The notes: generated by a model not told the origin, from the sequence alone. Shown: positions 44,520 through 54,518, counted from the first letter of the stretch. The stretch: 64,000 nucleotides of DNA from Chryseobacterium sp. Leaf405 (GCF_001425355.1 NZ_LMQN01000016.1:124001-188000); one strand, 5' to 3'. Numbers and translations are program-made.

Positions 44520-46007
44520 TCAATCAATTCTTTCGTACAAATTATAATCTGTTCCGGAAGGTTTTAAAATATAGATTTTCTCTAAAATTTTGTTATCACT
44601 TTTCAAATGATCTTTCACACGGAATTCTTTTAATAATCTATAATGAACTTTGAAATATTCCGCATCTTTTCTTTGGTGCAGATCGTCGTAAGAAAGAAGA
44701 TATTTCGGTTTTCTTTTCTTCACAGTATTAATCCAGAAATTCGGTTTATCTTTTTTGATTTCTTCCTGAACTTCTTTATCAACCAAACCAACTTCATCAA
44801 TGGTTTTTAATCCTGAAAAATAAGGAACGTAACCTGCAGGCTCCAATAAAATCCATTGGTTTTTATCTTTTTCATATTGACCTAAAAATACCCCAATTGT
44901 TCTTCTGTAATTCCATTCTCCGTTTCCTGTTGCAATGGAATGTATGGTTTGAAATGCTAACATCGGGATGATATAAATTACAATTAATAATGACAGCCAA
45001 AGGTTTCTTTTAACTTTCTGTTCCAGAATAAAAATTAAAACAGGAACGAACAATAAGATTTGAGGAACCCAGTAATACCAATCAAAAAGACTTTTTTGTG
45101 AAAGAAAAATCAATTGTTTCACCCATCCAAAGATAAAGATCATCCATAGAAAACGGTTTCTACTTTCTCTTTGTCTGATTAAATAAATAAAACATAATAA
45201 TTCAAAAATCAAAAGAAGAATTGTCAATGGATTAAAATCTCCCGGAAGTTTCAGCATTCCCCAGAAATTACCGAAGTTCAGTTTGAAATAATCTAAATTC
45301 TGAGCAAAAGTAAATGGTTTATCATACGCTAATTTCTTAGCAACAATGGTATTATTTACAATTTCACCAAAATAAAACCAATTGAAAGCGACTGCTGCGG
45401 AAACGCCTAAAATTCCACCTAAAATATAATTCCATCGGATTTTTTTATTCCAGATTATATCAACCAAAAATACAGTTCCCAAAAAAATGACCGTATCAAT
45501 TCGGGTAAATAAAATTAAAATCGGAAAAATAATTAAAGCCCATTTTTTATTTTTATTGAATCCATAATAAAGCAGGGACATTTCCAGAAGGAAAAGAATT
45601 CCGTATTCCATTCCGAGAATAGAAATTTTTATCGCTGGAGGAAGAATTCCGACTAAAAATATAAAGATGGCTTTGTGCCAGACTTTTTTCAGAACCAAAT
45701 GTGAAAGCAGTAAGCTTCCTATGGTGAAAAGTATAGAATTGAAAATAAGAATCGGGGTAATGAAATTTTCTTTCCCGAAAATCAGATTAAAAATATAGGA
45801 AACAAAAACATAAAGATGTGTTGTAGATGCAGAAATTTTGGTGTTTCCATTAAATCCGATAACACCATAATCTAAAAGGTTTTGCGCTACTCTCCAGGTA
45901 ATAAATGCATCTTCCTGAATGTAATGGGTAAGTAAAAAAATGAGCTTGAAAACAACTGTAAATAATACAGCGTACATTGGGATTTTTTGATTTTCTTTCT
46001 TGATCAT
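44520..46007 (-). CDS. GT-C-type multi-span membrane glycosyltransferase, putative
   Basis: A 495-residue protein with about ten membrane helices in residues 1-350 and a soluble C-terminal part. The first loop after helix 1 holds the acidic motif QEDAFITWRVAQNLLDYG, which matches the DDAFIT-type loop of GT-C transferases using polyprenyl-phosphate sugars (arabinosyl/mannosyl types). Donor and acceptor are unknown. Next upstream is the DUF2723 gene, also GT-C-like, but a terminator and a separate promoter lie between them. Confidence 0.7.
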   Translation of the reverse strand: MIKKENQKIPMYAVLFTVVFKLIFLLTHYIQEDAFITWRVAQNLLDYGVIGFNGNTKISASTTHLYVFVSYIFNLIFGKENFITPILIFNSILFTIGSLLLSHLVLKKVWHKAIFIFLVGILPPAIKISILGMEYGILFLLEMSLLYYGFNKNKKWALIIFPILILFTRIDTVIFLGTVFLVDIIWNKKIRWNYILGGILGVSAAVAFNWFYFGEIVNNTIVAKKLAYDKPFTFAQNLDYFKLNFGNFWGMLKLPGDFNPLTILLLIFELLCFIYLIRQRESRNRFLWMIFIFGWVKQLIFLSQKSLFDWYYWVPQILLFVPVLIFILEQKVKRNLWLSLLIVIYIIPMLAFQTIHSIATGNGEWNYRRTIGVFLGQYEKDKNQWILLEPAGYVPYFSGLKTIDEVGLVDKEVQEEIKKDKPNFWINTVKKRKPKYLLSYDDLHQRKDAEYFKVHYRLLKEFRVKDHLKSDNKILEKIYILKPSGTDYNLYERID

Positions 46008-46025
46008 TGTGCTTCTTTAGTTTCG

Positions 46026-46055
46026 CAAATATAATTCATAAATTTTTGAAACCAA
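46026..46055 (-). promoter_or_regulatory. Promoter of the GT-C-type gene
   Basis: On the minus strand TTG (46053-46055), 19 bases, then TATATTTG (46026-46033) is a full Bacteroidetes promoter, with start near 46019, 12 bases before the ATG. Confidence 0.7.
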
Positions 46056-46066
46056 ATAGAAATAAA

Positions 46067-46091
46067 AAAACGGAACCGAAGTTCCGTTTTA
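46067..46091. terminator. Terminator of the DUF2723 gene
   Basis: The perfect stem aaacggaac / gttccgttt with a CGAA loop has a long T run on the minus strand. Confidence 0.85.
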
Positions 46092-46101
46092 AATTTTGTT
46101 A

Positions 46102-49100
46102 TTATTGTGTTGCTTTGATAATCGAATTGGTAATTTGACTTTCCTTTTCTTTCGAATATGTAGAATCAAATGGTTCCATAATATCAAATAAATACTGATA
46201 GAAAGGTGTGATTTTCTGAACATTTTCAGATTCGCTCATCGCTTTTTCTTTGCCCATTTCTTTAAGATTTTCAACAAACGTATTGAACTTCTTATCAATT
46301 GGCTCAATTGATTTTACCAAGTAATCGTAAGCTTTATCTTTTTTACCGATTTTTGTGTAACCGTCTGTAACCGCAGAAATTACTAAGGAATATTCCATTG
46401 GTTTTGTTCTGATCTGTCTTCTAAGGAAACTTTGGTCATATTTACTCAGACTCATGTAGTAATCGTATTCCTCGAAAATTCCTTTTTTAAGAACTTCCGC
46501 TAACTTCAATCCTTTTTGTTCCTGTCCTGAAACGATGTATCCGTACACCATTGAACTTAATGAACGAGGATCGTTATACTTTTCTGCTGGGATTTCTTTA
46601 GAAGCTAAATCTAATAATTCTAATGCTTTTCCTTTTTGTCCCATTGTAGCCAACGCTGCTGCAGCTCTGCTTGCAGATGCTCTGTAACTCATAATATTCG
46701 AAGTTGCCGTTTCATCAAAATGAGTATTCAGATCTTTGAAATTACCCCATCTGAAGTTTTTCACCACATTATAAAGAGAATTGGCATCAACTCGGCCCAT
46801 TTCCCCATCCGGAGTCTGTGGCGTATGGATTGGAACTAATCTGTAGCTGAAACCATCAAACTGAAGATATTCGTCAAGATAGAAAATATTTTCGCTGTCG
46901 TAGATTCCTCCTGAAGAGAAACTGACCGGTCTTTTCCAGTCGAAATTTGCCAATACATCCAATAAAATCAAATTATTTTTGAAAAGCGTATTTCCTTTAT
47001 AAGTAATCATGATCTGATTAACCGTATTCGGAAGGTCTGCCGCAGAAATCGTTCCCGATTGTACCGCATTTACTTTATTTACAGGTAAAATGAATTTATT
47101 TACAGGTAAAATATTATACTTATCATACTTTTCTTCGCCAAAATATAATTTTAATAATTCATCTTTTGCAGGAGATTTATATTTGATAAAATTCATGGCT
47201 TCCTTCAAAGTCATTGAATCCTGAGTAAGATATTTTCTGAATTCTGCAAATGTAGATTCTGCGCCCTGCTCTTTTGCCATAGAGAAAAGTCCTGTCCAAT
47301 CATCTTTCTTCATCATATAGATCTGGTCGTTGACACCATCTCTGTAATCATCATGCGTCAGCTGACTTGGGATTGCATCTGCATTGTATGTTTTTCTTTT
47401 GATCTGATCAATATTCCAAGGAGTTGAAGCTAATGTGAAATTAACCACTTTTACATCATCTCTGAATCTTTCAGTTTCCTGAATTGCCCAAACCGGATAC
47501 GTATCATTATCACCATAAACGAATAAAATATCTTCTTTCGGTAATGATTTTAAGATTGAATATCCGTAATCATAAGAAGTATATCGGTTGTGTCTGTTGT
47601 GAACACTATAATTCTGGAATCCCATCATAAAAGGAACTCCTAATAAAATAACTCCCGCTGCAATATTGGCAGCATTAGATTTTATTTTAGACTGTAAGAA
47701 CCAAAGAATTCCTCCGGCTCCGAGACCGATCCAGATGGCAAATGCGTAGAACGAGCCGACCATTGCATAATCTCTTTCTCTTGGCTCAAAAGGCTTCACT
47801 CCCGTGTAGAAAATAATTCCGACACTTGTGATGATAAATAAAGATAATATAGCGTAGAATCTTCCGAAGTCTCTGTTTAATTGGAAAAAGAATCCAATTA
47901 ATCCTAATAATAAAGGCAAGAAGAAGAATTTTACCGTACTTTCATTTTTGAATTTTGCCGGCATCTTATCCTGATTTCCTAAAATCGCATTGTCTACGAA
48001 AGGAATTCCTGAAATCCAGTTTCCTCTTGTAATTTCAGAATTTCCTTCAAGGTCATTCTGACGACCTACAAAGTTCCACATTAAATATCTTACAAAGTAA
48101 TATCCGTTTTGGAACGTAATGAAATAATTAAGATTCTGAGAAAAAGAAGGTCTCTGAACGGTAATCAAATTATATGGTTTTACCTTTAAATAATCTGCTG
48201 CCGTGATCGTTTTATCTTCATATTTCTTTCTCAGATCATTATAAATCTGTTTAGCTTCAGGATTATCTGCAACGTCTTCATTAGCATAATTGAACTGAAA
48301 ATCCGGTGCTCCGTACATAGAAATGTAATTTGCCATTACATCTTTATCTTCACTGAACATTCTCGGTAAAATGCTTACCTGAGATTTATTGTAAACATAG
48401 TTGATACGGTCTCCCGTCTTTCTGTATGTTCCTGCTTTCTCGTCTTTTTCGAAAATTTCTCCTGTTTTCTGAGTTTTGAAACTTCCGTCTTCATTTTTTT
48501 CAATCCCGTCATTATTAAGGAAAGCTGTATAGTTTTGACCGTAAATTGTTGGCCAGTCTCCATATTGTTCTCTGTTATAATAATCCAACATACCGATAGC
48601 GTTATCAGGATCATTAAGGTTCATTGGAGGATTTGCATTTGCTCTGATCGGAATAACCATCCAGCAAGAAAAACCAATAGTCATAAATACAACTGATAAT
48701 GCAATTGTCTGGAATACACTTTTCTTTGCTTTTCTGGCATATTTAAGTCCAAAATAACAAATCGCAACCGTAATAATAAATCCTGCAATTGTTCCTGAGT
48801 GGAAAGGAAGATTTAATCCATTAACGAAGAAAATTTCCAATTTCCCGAACATTGTCATAATAAAGGGGAAGATTCCTTTAAATACAATCGCTAAAATAAC
48901 TAAAGTAATACCGTTTGCCCAAATGAAATTGATCCAGGTAAATTTGTAGTTTCTTGCATAATACACGAAACAAACCGCCGGAATTGCTAACATACACATC
49001 ATGTGAACACCAACAGAAAGTCCTAAAATGAAGAAAATAAGAATAATCCATCTTTCACTATCCAGAGCCTGATATTCGTTTTCCCATTTTGTAATCAACC

Positions 49101-49584
49101 AAACTAAAAGTGCGATGAACATGGATGCCATCGAATACACTTCACCTTCTACCGCCGAAAACCAGAATGTATCAGAAAATGTGAAGCACAAAGCTCCTAT
49201 AACTCCGGCAAAGAGAATAGAAATTTCCTGATGTCTTGTAATCTCATCAAAATCTTTGTTTAAAAGTCTTCTTACAAAGTGAGTAATCGTCCAGAACAAA
49301 AACAAAATCGTAAATGCACTGAATAATGCAGACATCCCATTAATAACAATAGAATAATTCTCTCCGTTACCAAAAGCAAACATGGCTGCCACCGCACCCA
49401 CAATCTGGAATAAAGCTGCTCCGGGAGCATGCGTTACTTCAAGTTTTACCGCAGAAGAAATGTACTCGCCACAATCCCAAAAACTGAAATTGGGTTCTAT
49501 GGTGGACAAGTACGTGAAGAATGCAATGACGAAAGTCACCCATCCGAGAAGGGTGTTCCATTGCCTAAAAGTCCAATTTTTCAT
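46102..49584 (-). CDS. DUF2723 giant membrane protein (TMEM260-like O-mannosyltransferase type)
   Basis: An 1160-residue protein. The N-terminal half has about ten or more membrane helices with the DUF2723 signature YLSTIEPNFSFWDCGEYISSA (Asp and Glu in the first loop, as in GT-C enzymes) and HAPGAALFQIVG. A long soluble insert and a C-terminal helical repeat region (about 990-1150) follow. The family is related to the animal protein O-mannosyltransferase TMEM260, so a role in O-glycosylation of exported proteins is plausible. The C-terminal half holds a short tandem duplication of ILPVNK. Confidence 0.85.
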   Translation of the reverse strand: MKNWTFRQWNTLLGWVTFVIAFFTYLSTIEPNFSFWDCGEYISSAVKLEVTHAPGAALFQIVGAVAAMFAFGNGENYSIVINGMSALFSAFTILFLFWTITHFVRRLLNKDFDEITRHQEISILFAGVIGALCFTFSDTFWFSAVEGEVYSMASMFIALLVWLITKWENEYQALDSERWIILIFFILGLSVGVHMMCMLAIPAVCFVYYARNYKFTWINFIWANGITLVILAIVFKGIFPFIMTMFGKLEIFFVNGLNLPFHSGTIAGFIITVAICYFGLKYARKAKKSVFQTIALSVVFMTIGFSCWMVIPIRANANPPMNLNDPDNAIGMLDYYNREQYGDWPTIYGQNYTAFLNNDGIEKNEDGSFKTQKTGEIFEKDEKAGTYRKTGDRINYVYNKSQVSILPRMFSEDKDVMANYISMYGAPDFQFNYANEDVADNPEAKQIYNDLRKKYEDKTITAADYLKVKPYNLITVQRPSFSQNLNYFITFQNGYYFVRYLMWNFVGRQNDLEGNSEITRGNWISGIPFVDNAILGNQDKMPAKFKNESTVKFFFLPLLLGLIGFFFQLNRDFGRFYAILSLFIITSVGIIFYTGVKPFEPRERDYAMVGSFYAFAIWIGLGAGGILWFLQSKIKSNAANIAAGVILLGVPFMMGFQNYSVHNRHNRYTSYDYGYSILKSLPKEDILFVYGDNDTYPVWAIQETERFRDDVKVVNFTLASTPWNIDQIKRKTYNADAIPSQLTHDDYRDGVNDQIYMMKKDDWTGLFSMAKEQGAESTFAEFRKYLTQDSMTLKEAMNFIKYKSPAKDELLKLYFGEEKYDKYNILPVNKFILPVNKVNAVQSGTISAADLPNTVNQIMITYKGNTLFKNNLILLDVLANFDWKRPVSFSSGGIYDSENIFYLDEYLQFDGFSYRLVPIHTPQTPDGEMGRVDANSLYNVVKNFRWGNFKDLNTHFDETATSNIMSYRASASRAAAALATMGQKGKALELLDLASKEIPAEKYNDPRSLSSMVYGYIVSGQEQKGLKLAEVLKKGIFEEYDYYMSLSKYDQSFLRRQIRTKPMEYSLVISAVTDGYTKIGKKDKAYDYLVKSIEPIDKKFNTFVENLKEMGKEKAMSESENVQKITPFYQYLFDIMEPFDSTYSKEKESQITNSIIKATQ

Positions 49585-49767
49585 AGTATTAAATCAATGA
49601 TGCGAAAATAAGGTTTTTAGATCAGTATCTATTGTTTTTAACAAAATTTAAAGCTTTTGGCTCACTTTTTGAAAACTTTCGGATTTATATAACGAAATAA
49701 AAATATTTTTATCTATTTTAGAGGTTAGAAATCAAACAAAAGTTTAGAAATTAAATTTATTTTTTTG

Positions 49768-49775
49768 TATTTTTG
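49768..49775 (+). promoter_or_regulatory. -7 element of the cysteate/cysteine synthase gene
   Basis: TATTTTTG matches the consensus, about 30 bases before the ATG. No TTG is present at -33. Confidence 0.4.
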
Positions 49776-49806
49776 CCGACAGATTTTTATTGAAAAATAA
49801 CAAATA

Positions 49807-50844
49807 ATGAGTAATGTTTACGATAATATACTTGGCCTGGTAGGAAACACTCCTATGGTAAAGCTTAACAATGTGACGAAAGATATTCCTGCAACCGTTT
49901 ATGCCAAGTTAGAATCATATAATCCTGGACATTCCACTAAAGACAGAATCGCACTTCATATTATAGACAACGCTGAAAAAAAAGGTTTATTAAAAGAAGG
50001 TTCCGTAGTTGTAGAAACTACTTCCGGAAACACAGGATTTTCGATTGCAATGGTTTGCATCATCAAAGGATATAAATGTATTCTTGCGGTAAGTGATAAA
50101 ACCAAAGCAGAAAAAATTGCCTATCTTAAGGCATTGGGAGCTACTGTTTATATTTGCCCTGCAAATGTACCGGCAGATGATCCAAGATCTTATTATGAAG
50201 TGGCTAAGAGAATTGCTTCAGAAACGCCAAATTCAGTTTACATCAATCAGTATTTCAATGAATTAAATATTGATGCACACTATCAGACTACAGGTCCGGA
50301 AATTTGGGAACAGACAGAAGGTAAAATAACTCACCTTTTTGCTTGTACTGGAACAGGTGGAACTTTATCAGGTTCAGCAAAATATTTAAAAGAGAAAAAT
50401 CCTGCAATCAAGATTATTGGTGTTGACGCAGATGGATCTATTTTGAAAAGCTATCACGAAACAGGGGAAATCCATAAAGAAGATGTTCATCCTTATCAGA
50501 TTGAAGGAATGGGAAAAAATTTAATCCCTTCTGCCCTTCTTTTTGACAAAGTAGACGAATTTGTAAGAGTAAATGACGAAATGTCTGCCTACAGAACCCG
50601 CGAAATCGCTTTAAAAGAGGCAATTATGGGCGGTTATACTACCGGAGCTGTTACGCAAGGATTGATTCAATATGCACAATCCCATGAGCTTTCAGAGAAA
50701 GATATGATTGTTTTAATCTTCCCTGATCACGGCTCAAGATATATCACAAAAGTATACAGTGACAAGTGGATGGCAGAACAAGGTTTCGTTAATAATTGTG
50801 TTCACAATTATGATGAAGTTTTTAAAACTGAATTCATCAAATAA
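49807..50844 (+). CDS. PLP-dependent cysteine synthase-like enzyme, probable cysteate synthase
   Basis: A 345-residue fold-type II PLP enzyme. The Schiff-base lysine is in NPGHSTKDR (about residue 45), the substrate loop is TTSGNTGFS, and the phosphate cradle is GTGGTLSG. In O-acetylserine sulfhydrylases the first motif reads NPxxSxKDR, so GHST here is a slight variant. The neighbour downstream is an alpha-oxoamine synthase of the cysteate fatty acyltransferase type. Bacteroidetes that make capnine-based sulfonolipids form L-cysteate from O-phosphoserine and sulfite with a cysteine-synthase-like enzyme. I infer that role from the pairing; ordinary cysteine synthase is the alternative. Confidence 0.75.
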   Translation: MSNVYDNILGLVGNTPMVKLNNVTKDIPATVYAKLESYNPGHSTKDRIALHIIDNAEKKGLLKEGSVVVETTSGNTGFSIAMVCIIKGYKCILAVSDKTKAEKIAYLKALGATVYICPANVPADDPRSYYEVAKRIASETPNSVYINQYFNELNIDAHYQTTGPEIWEQTEGKITHLFACTGTGGTLSGSAKYLKEKNPAIKIIGVDADGSILKSYHETGEIHKEDVHPYQIEGMGKNLIPSALLFDKVDEFVRVNDEMSAYRTREIALKEAIMGGYTTGAVTQGLIQYAQSHELSEKDMIVLIFPDHGSRYITKVYSDKWMAEQGFVNNCVHNYDEVFKTEFIK

Positions 50845-50868
50845 ATAATAAAATAATTTTATACACAT

Positions 50869-50904
50869 TAAGCCTTCTTTGTAAATCACAAAAGGCTTTT
50901 TTAC
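50869..50904 (+). terminator. Terminator between the two sulfonolipid-type genes
   Basis: The arms aagcctt-tttg / caaa-aggctt pair with a short loop and are followed by TTTTTT, in the 75 bases between the two genes. It may set the ratio of the two products rather than fully separate them, because no good promoter follows it. Confidence 0.7.
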
Positions 50905-50919
50905 TTAAATATTAATAAA

Positions 50920-52182
50920 ATGTTAGATATTTTTGATCGTATTAAACAAAATCCAGGTCCTTTAGGACAATTTGCTGATTATGCTGAAGGATATTTTGTT
51001 TTCCCAAAATTGGAAGGTCCGATTGGTCCAAGAATGAAATTTCAGGGTAAAGATGTAATTTTTTGGAGTGCTAATGACTATTTAGGTCTTTGTAACCACC
51101 CGGAAGTATTGGAAGCTGATGCAAAAGCAGCTGCAGAATACGGAATGTTTTATCCGATGGGCGCAAGAGCCATGTCCGGAGAAACGCAGCAGCACCAACA
51201 ATTAGAAAAAGAACTGGCAGAATTTACGCAAAAAGAAGCTGCTTATCTTTTAAATTTCGGTTACCAGGGAATGGTTTCAGCTATCGATGCATTGGTAACA
51301 AGACATGATGTGATTGTTTATGATGCAGATTCTCATGCTTGTATCGTAGATGGAGTTCGTCTTCACATGGGTAAAAGTTTTACTTTCAAACATAACGATA
51401 TTGCGAGTTTAGAAAAAAACTTAGCAAGAGCGACGAAAGTTGCTGAAGAAAACGGCGGTGGAATCTTAGTGATCACGGAAGGCGTTTTCGGAATGAGAGG
51501 AATGCAGGGAAAACTGAAAGAGATTTGTGATTTAAAATCTAAATTCAATTTCAGATTATTGGTAGATGATGCACATGGTTTCGGAACTTTAGGTAAAACA
51601 GGAGCCGGAGCAGGCGAAGAGCAAGGTTGCCAGGATCAGATTGATGTTTATTTCTCAACTTTTGCTAAATCTATGGCTGGCTTCGGAGCATTTCTTTCAG
51701 GAGATGAAACGATCATCAGATTCTTAAAATATAATCTTCGTTCTCAGATTTTTGCTAAATCTCTTACAATGCCAATGGTAATCGGAGGCTTGAAAAGATT
51801 GGAATTATTGAGAACTCGTCCTGAGATTAAAGATAAATTGTGGGAAAACGTTTATAAACTTCAAAACGGATTAAAAGAAAGAGGTTTCAATCTTGGAAAT
51901 ACCAATACTTGTGTAACACCTGTTTTCATTCAGGGAACAACTATTGAAGCTACTCTTTTAGCAAAAGATTTAAGAGAAAATTACGGAGTTTTCACATCAG
52001 TTGTTGTGTATCCGGTGATTCCAAAAGGGATGATTTTATTAAGATTGATCCCTACAGCTTCACATACAGATGCAGAAATTAATGAAACATTAGCTGCTTT
52101 TGAAGGAATTAAAGAAAAATTAGCTTCAGGAGAATATGCAGAAATGGAAAAACAAATGAATATCGAGTACAAACAAATGTAA
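50920..52182 (+). CDS. Alpha-oxoamine synthase, probable cysteate fatty acyltransferase
   Basis: A 420-residue PLP enzyme related to serine palmitoyltransferase, KBL and BioF. FWSANDYLGLCNHP, GARAMSGETQQHQQLE, YDADSHACIVDG, LVDDAHGFGTLG and the lysine in FSTFAKSMAGFG are visible. It would condense an acyl thioester with an amino acid. The upstream cysteate-synthase-like gene points to cysteate as the amino acid, giving 3-ketocapnine for sulfonolipids, which support gliding motility in some flavobacteria. Serine palmitoyltransferase for sphingolipids is the close alternative. Confidence 0.78.
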   Translation: MLDIFDRIKQNPGPLGQFADYAEGYFVFPKLEGPIGPRMKFQGKDVIFWSANDYLGLCNHPEVLEADAKAAAEYGMFYPMGARAMSGETQQHQQLEKELAEFTQKEAAYLLNFGYQGMVSAIDALVTRHDVIVYDADSHACIVDGVRLHMGKSFTFKHNDIASLEKNLARATKVAEENGGGILVITEGVFGMRGMQGKLKEICDLKSKFNFRLLVDDAHGFGTLGKTGAGAGEEQGCQDQIDVYFSTFAKSMAGFGAFLSGDETIIRFLKYNLRSQIFAKSLTMPMVIGGLKRLELLRTRPEIKDKLWENVYKLQNGLKERGFNLGNTNTCVTPVFIQGTTIEATLLAKDLRENYGVFTSVVVYPVIPKGMILLRLIPTASHTDAEINETLAAFEGIKEKLASGEYAEMEKQMNIEYKQM

Positions 52183-52205
52183 TTGATTTTCAATTTAAAA
52201 ATAAA

Positions 52206-52239
52206 TGAAAACCGTTAGAATATCTAGCGGTTTTTTTAA
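52206..52239 (+). terminator. Terminator of the oxoamine synthase gene
   Basis: The stem aaccg-taga / tcta-cggtt is followed by TTTTTTT. Confidence 0.75.
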
Positions 52240-52274
52240 CAACAAATCATTAGAGAAATCTAAAAGATTTAAAA

Positions 52275-52282
52275 TAACTTTG
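52275..52282 (+). promoter_or_regulatory. -7 element of the radical SAM gene
   Basis: TAACTTTG matches the consensus. It predicts a transcript start near 52289, so the leader before the TTG start at 52297 is under 10 bases. Confidence 0.4.
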
Positions 52283-52296
52283 CAAAAAATTTACTG

Positions 52297-54492
52297 TTGA
52301 AAGATCTGCTTCTTATCACTCCGCCTTTTACTCAACTTAATACTCCTTACCCTGCGACGGCTTATATCAAAGGTTTTTTGAATACAAAAAATATTTCAAG
52401 CTATCAGATGGATTTAGGAATTGAAGTCATTTTAGCATTATTTTCAAAAGACGGAATTCAGCGTGTTTTTAATAAAGAAATTGATCTTCAGCAGATTTCA
52501 GAAAATTCAAAGAGAATTTTCACGTTACGGGATGAATATATAAAGACCATCGATCAGGTCATTTCTTTTTTGCAGGGAAAAACTCCCACACTAGCAAGAC
52601 AGATTTGTTCGATGAATTTTCTACCGGAAGCTTCCCGATTCAACCAGTTGGATGATATGGAATTTGCTTTTGGAAATATGGGGCTCCAAGACAAGGCTAA
52701 ACATTTGGCAACTTTATATTTGGAAGATTTATCCGATTATATCGTTGAGAATGTTGATTCTGATTTCGGCTTCAGCAGATATGCGGAAAGATTAGGAAAA
52801 AGCGCTAATTCTTTCGATGAATTATATTCGAAACTTTCAGAAGATCAAACTTTTATTGATGATTTTACTTTAAAAATTCTTCAGGAAAAATTAAATTTTG
52901 TACAGCCAAAATTAATTTGTTTTTCAATACCTTTTCCTGGAAATTTATATTCTGCTTTTCGTTCTGCAAAGTATATTAAAGAACATTATCCTCACATCAA
53001 AATTGCGATGGGCGGTGGTTTCCCCAATACAGAATTGAGGGAGATCAAAGATAAAAGAGTTTTTGAATTCTTCGATTTTATTACTTTAGATGATGGAGAA
53101 ATTCCTCTTGAACTGCTTTACGAAAATGTTTTTAAGTCTGAATTAAATGAAGAATCTCAATTTAAAAGAACTTTTTTAATTGAAAACGAAGTAGTTACCT
53201 ATAAAAATAATTCTACTAGACACGATTATAAACAGGCAGACATTGGAACTCCAGACTATACTAATTTGCAATTAGATAAATATATTTCCGTTATCGAAAT
53301 AGCCAATCCGATGCACAGTTTATGGAGTGACGGAAGATGGAATAAGTTGACGATGGCACACGGTTGCTATTGGGGAAAATGCACTTTCTGTGACATTTCC
53401 TTAGACTATATTAAAATTTATGAACCTATTTCAGCCAAAATTTTAGTTGACAGAATGGAAGAACTAATCCAAACAACCGGAGAAACAGGTTTTCATTTTG
53501 TAGATGAAGCTGCTCCGCCTGCTTTGATGCGTGAAGTGGCATTGGAAATTTTGCGAAGAAATTTGGTAGTAACCTGGTGGACTAATATTCGTTTTGAAAA
53601 AAGTTTTACCCGAGATTTGTGCTTTTTATTAAAGCTATCTGGTTGCGTTGCCGTTTCCGGCGGATTGGAAGTCGCAAGTGACCGATTACTAAAATTAATT
53701 GACAAAGGAATTTCCGTAGAACAGGTTGCCAAAGTGACAAGAAATTTCACAGAAGCCGGGATTATGATTCATGCGTATCTGATGTACGGCTACCCGACTC
53801 AAACGATTCAGGAAACCGTCGATTCTTTGGAAATGGTTAGACAATTATTCGAAATGGGAATTTTACAAAGTGCTTTCTGGCATCAGTTTGCTATGACTGC
53901 ACACTCACCTGTCGGATTAAATCCGGAAGAATTTGGAGTAATACCAATTAAACAGGAAATTTTATTTGCCAACAACGATATTGATTTTACAGACAAAACA
54001 GGAATCGATCATGGGAAATTTAGTTTTGGATTGAAAAAATCTTTGTTCAATTATATGCACGGAATTAATTTTGACCTTTCTCTTCAGGATTGGTTTGATT
54101 TTAAAATTCCGAAAACGACGATTCATCCGGACCATATTCATGATTCTCTGCTGGAGGAAGAAGATTTTAAATTTAAAGGAAATTCAAAAGTTATATTTTT
54201 AACAAAAAACGTAATCGCTGAGAATCTCATAAAAACAAAAAAGAAATATACTTATCCGTACACGAAAATTACAGTTCATTTAAAAACTAATGTTTTGAGC
54301 ATAGATTTAGAGCGAGAACAGGCAGAATGGCTAATGAAAATATTTGAAGAAAATTCAACTGAGAATCAGAAAAAAATTACACTTCAACAATTGAAAATAA
54401 ATTTTGAAAAAAATCTTGAAGATTTTGAATTATTCTGGTTTTCAAAACCTATACAGCAATTAAAAGAAAATGGTGTGATTTTAAGTTTGTAA
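52297..54492 (+). CDS. B12-binding domain radical SAM protein
   Basis: A 731-residue protein starting at TTG. The N-terminal part (LLLITPPFTQLNTPYPA; IAMGGGFPN near 245) resembles a cobalamin-binding Rossmann domain. The radical SAM motif is CYWGKCTFC near residues 358-366, followed by FVDEAAPPALM and SGGLEVASDRLL. The family includes methyltransferases and ring-forming enzymes; the substrate is unknown. It has its own promoter element and terminator. The adjacent lipid genes hint at, but do not prove, lipid modification. Confidence 0.85.
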   Translation: MKDLLLITPPFTQLNTPYPATAYIKGFLNTKNISSYQMDLGIEVILALFSKDGIQRVFNKEIDLQQISENSKRIFTLRDEYIKTIDQVISFLQGKTPTLARQICSMNFLPEASRFNQLDDMEFAFGNMGLQDKAKHLATLYLEDLSDYIVENVDSDFGFSRYAERLGKSANSFDELYSKLSEDQTFIDDFTLKILQEKLNFVQPKLICFSIPFPGNLYSAFRSAKYIKEHYPHIKIAMGGGFPNTELREIKDKRVFEFFDFITLDDGEIPLELLYENVFKSELNEESQFKRTFLIENEVVTYKNNSTRHDYKQADIGTPDYTNLQLDKYISVIEIANPMHSLWSDGRWNKLTMAHGCYWGKCTFCDISLDYIKIYEPISAKILVDRMEELIQTTGETGFHFVDEAAPPALMREVALEILRRNLVVTWWTNIRFEKSFTRDLCFLLKLSGCVAVSGGLEVASDRLLKLIDKGISVEQVAKVTRNFTEAGIMIHAYLMYGYPTQTIQETVDSLEMVRQLFEMGILQSAFWHQFAMTAHSPVGLNPEEFGVIPIKQEILFANNDIDFTDKTGIDHGKFSFGLKKSLFNYMHGINFDLSLQDWFDFKIPKTTIHPDHIHDSLLEEEDFKFKGNSKVIFLTKNVIAENLIKTKKKYTYPYTKITVHLKTNVLSIDLEREQAEWLMKIFEENSTENQKKITLQQLKINFEKNLEDFELFWFSKPIQQLKENGVILSL

Positions 54493-54518
54493 AAATTTAA
54501 TTAATAATAAAGAAAACA

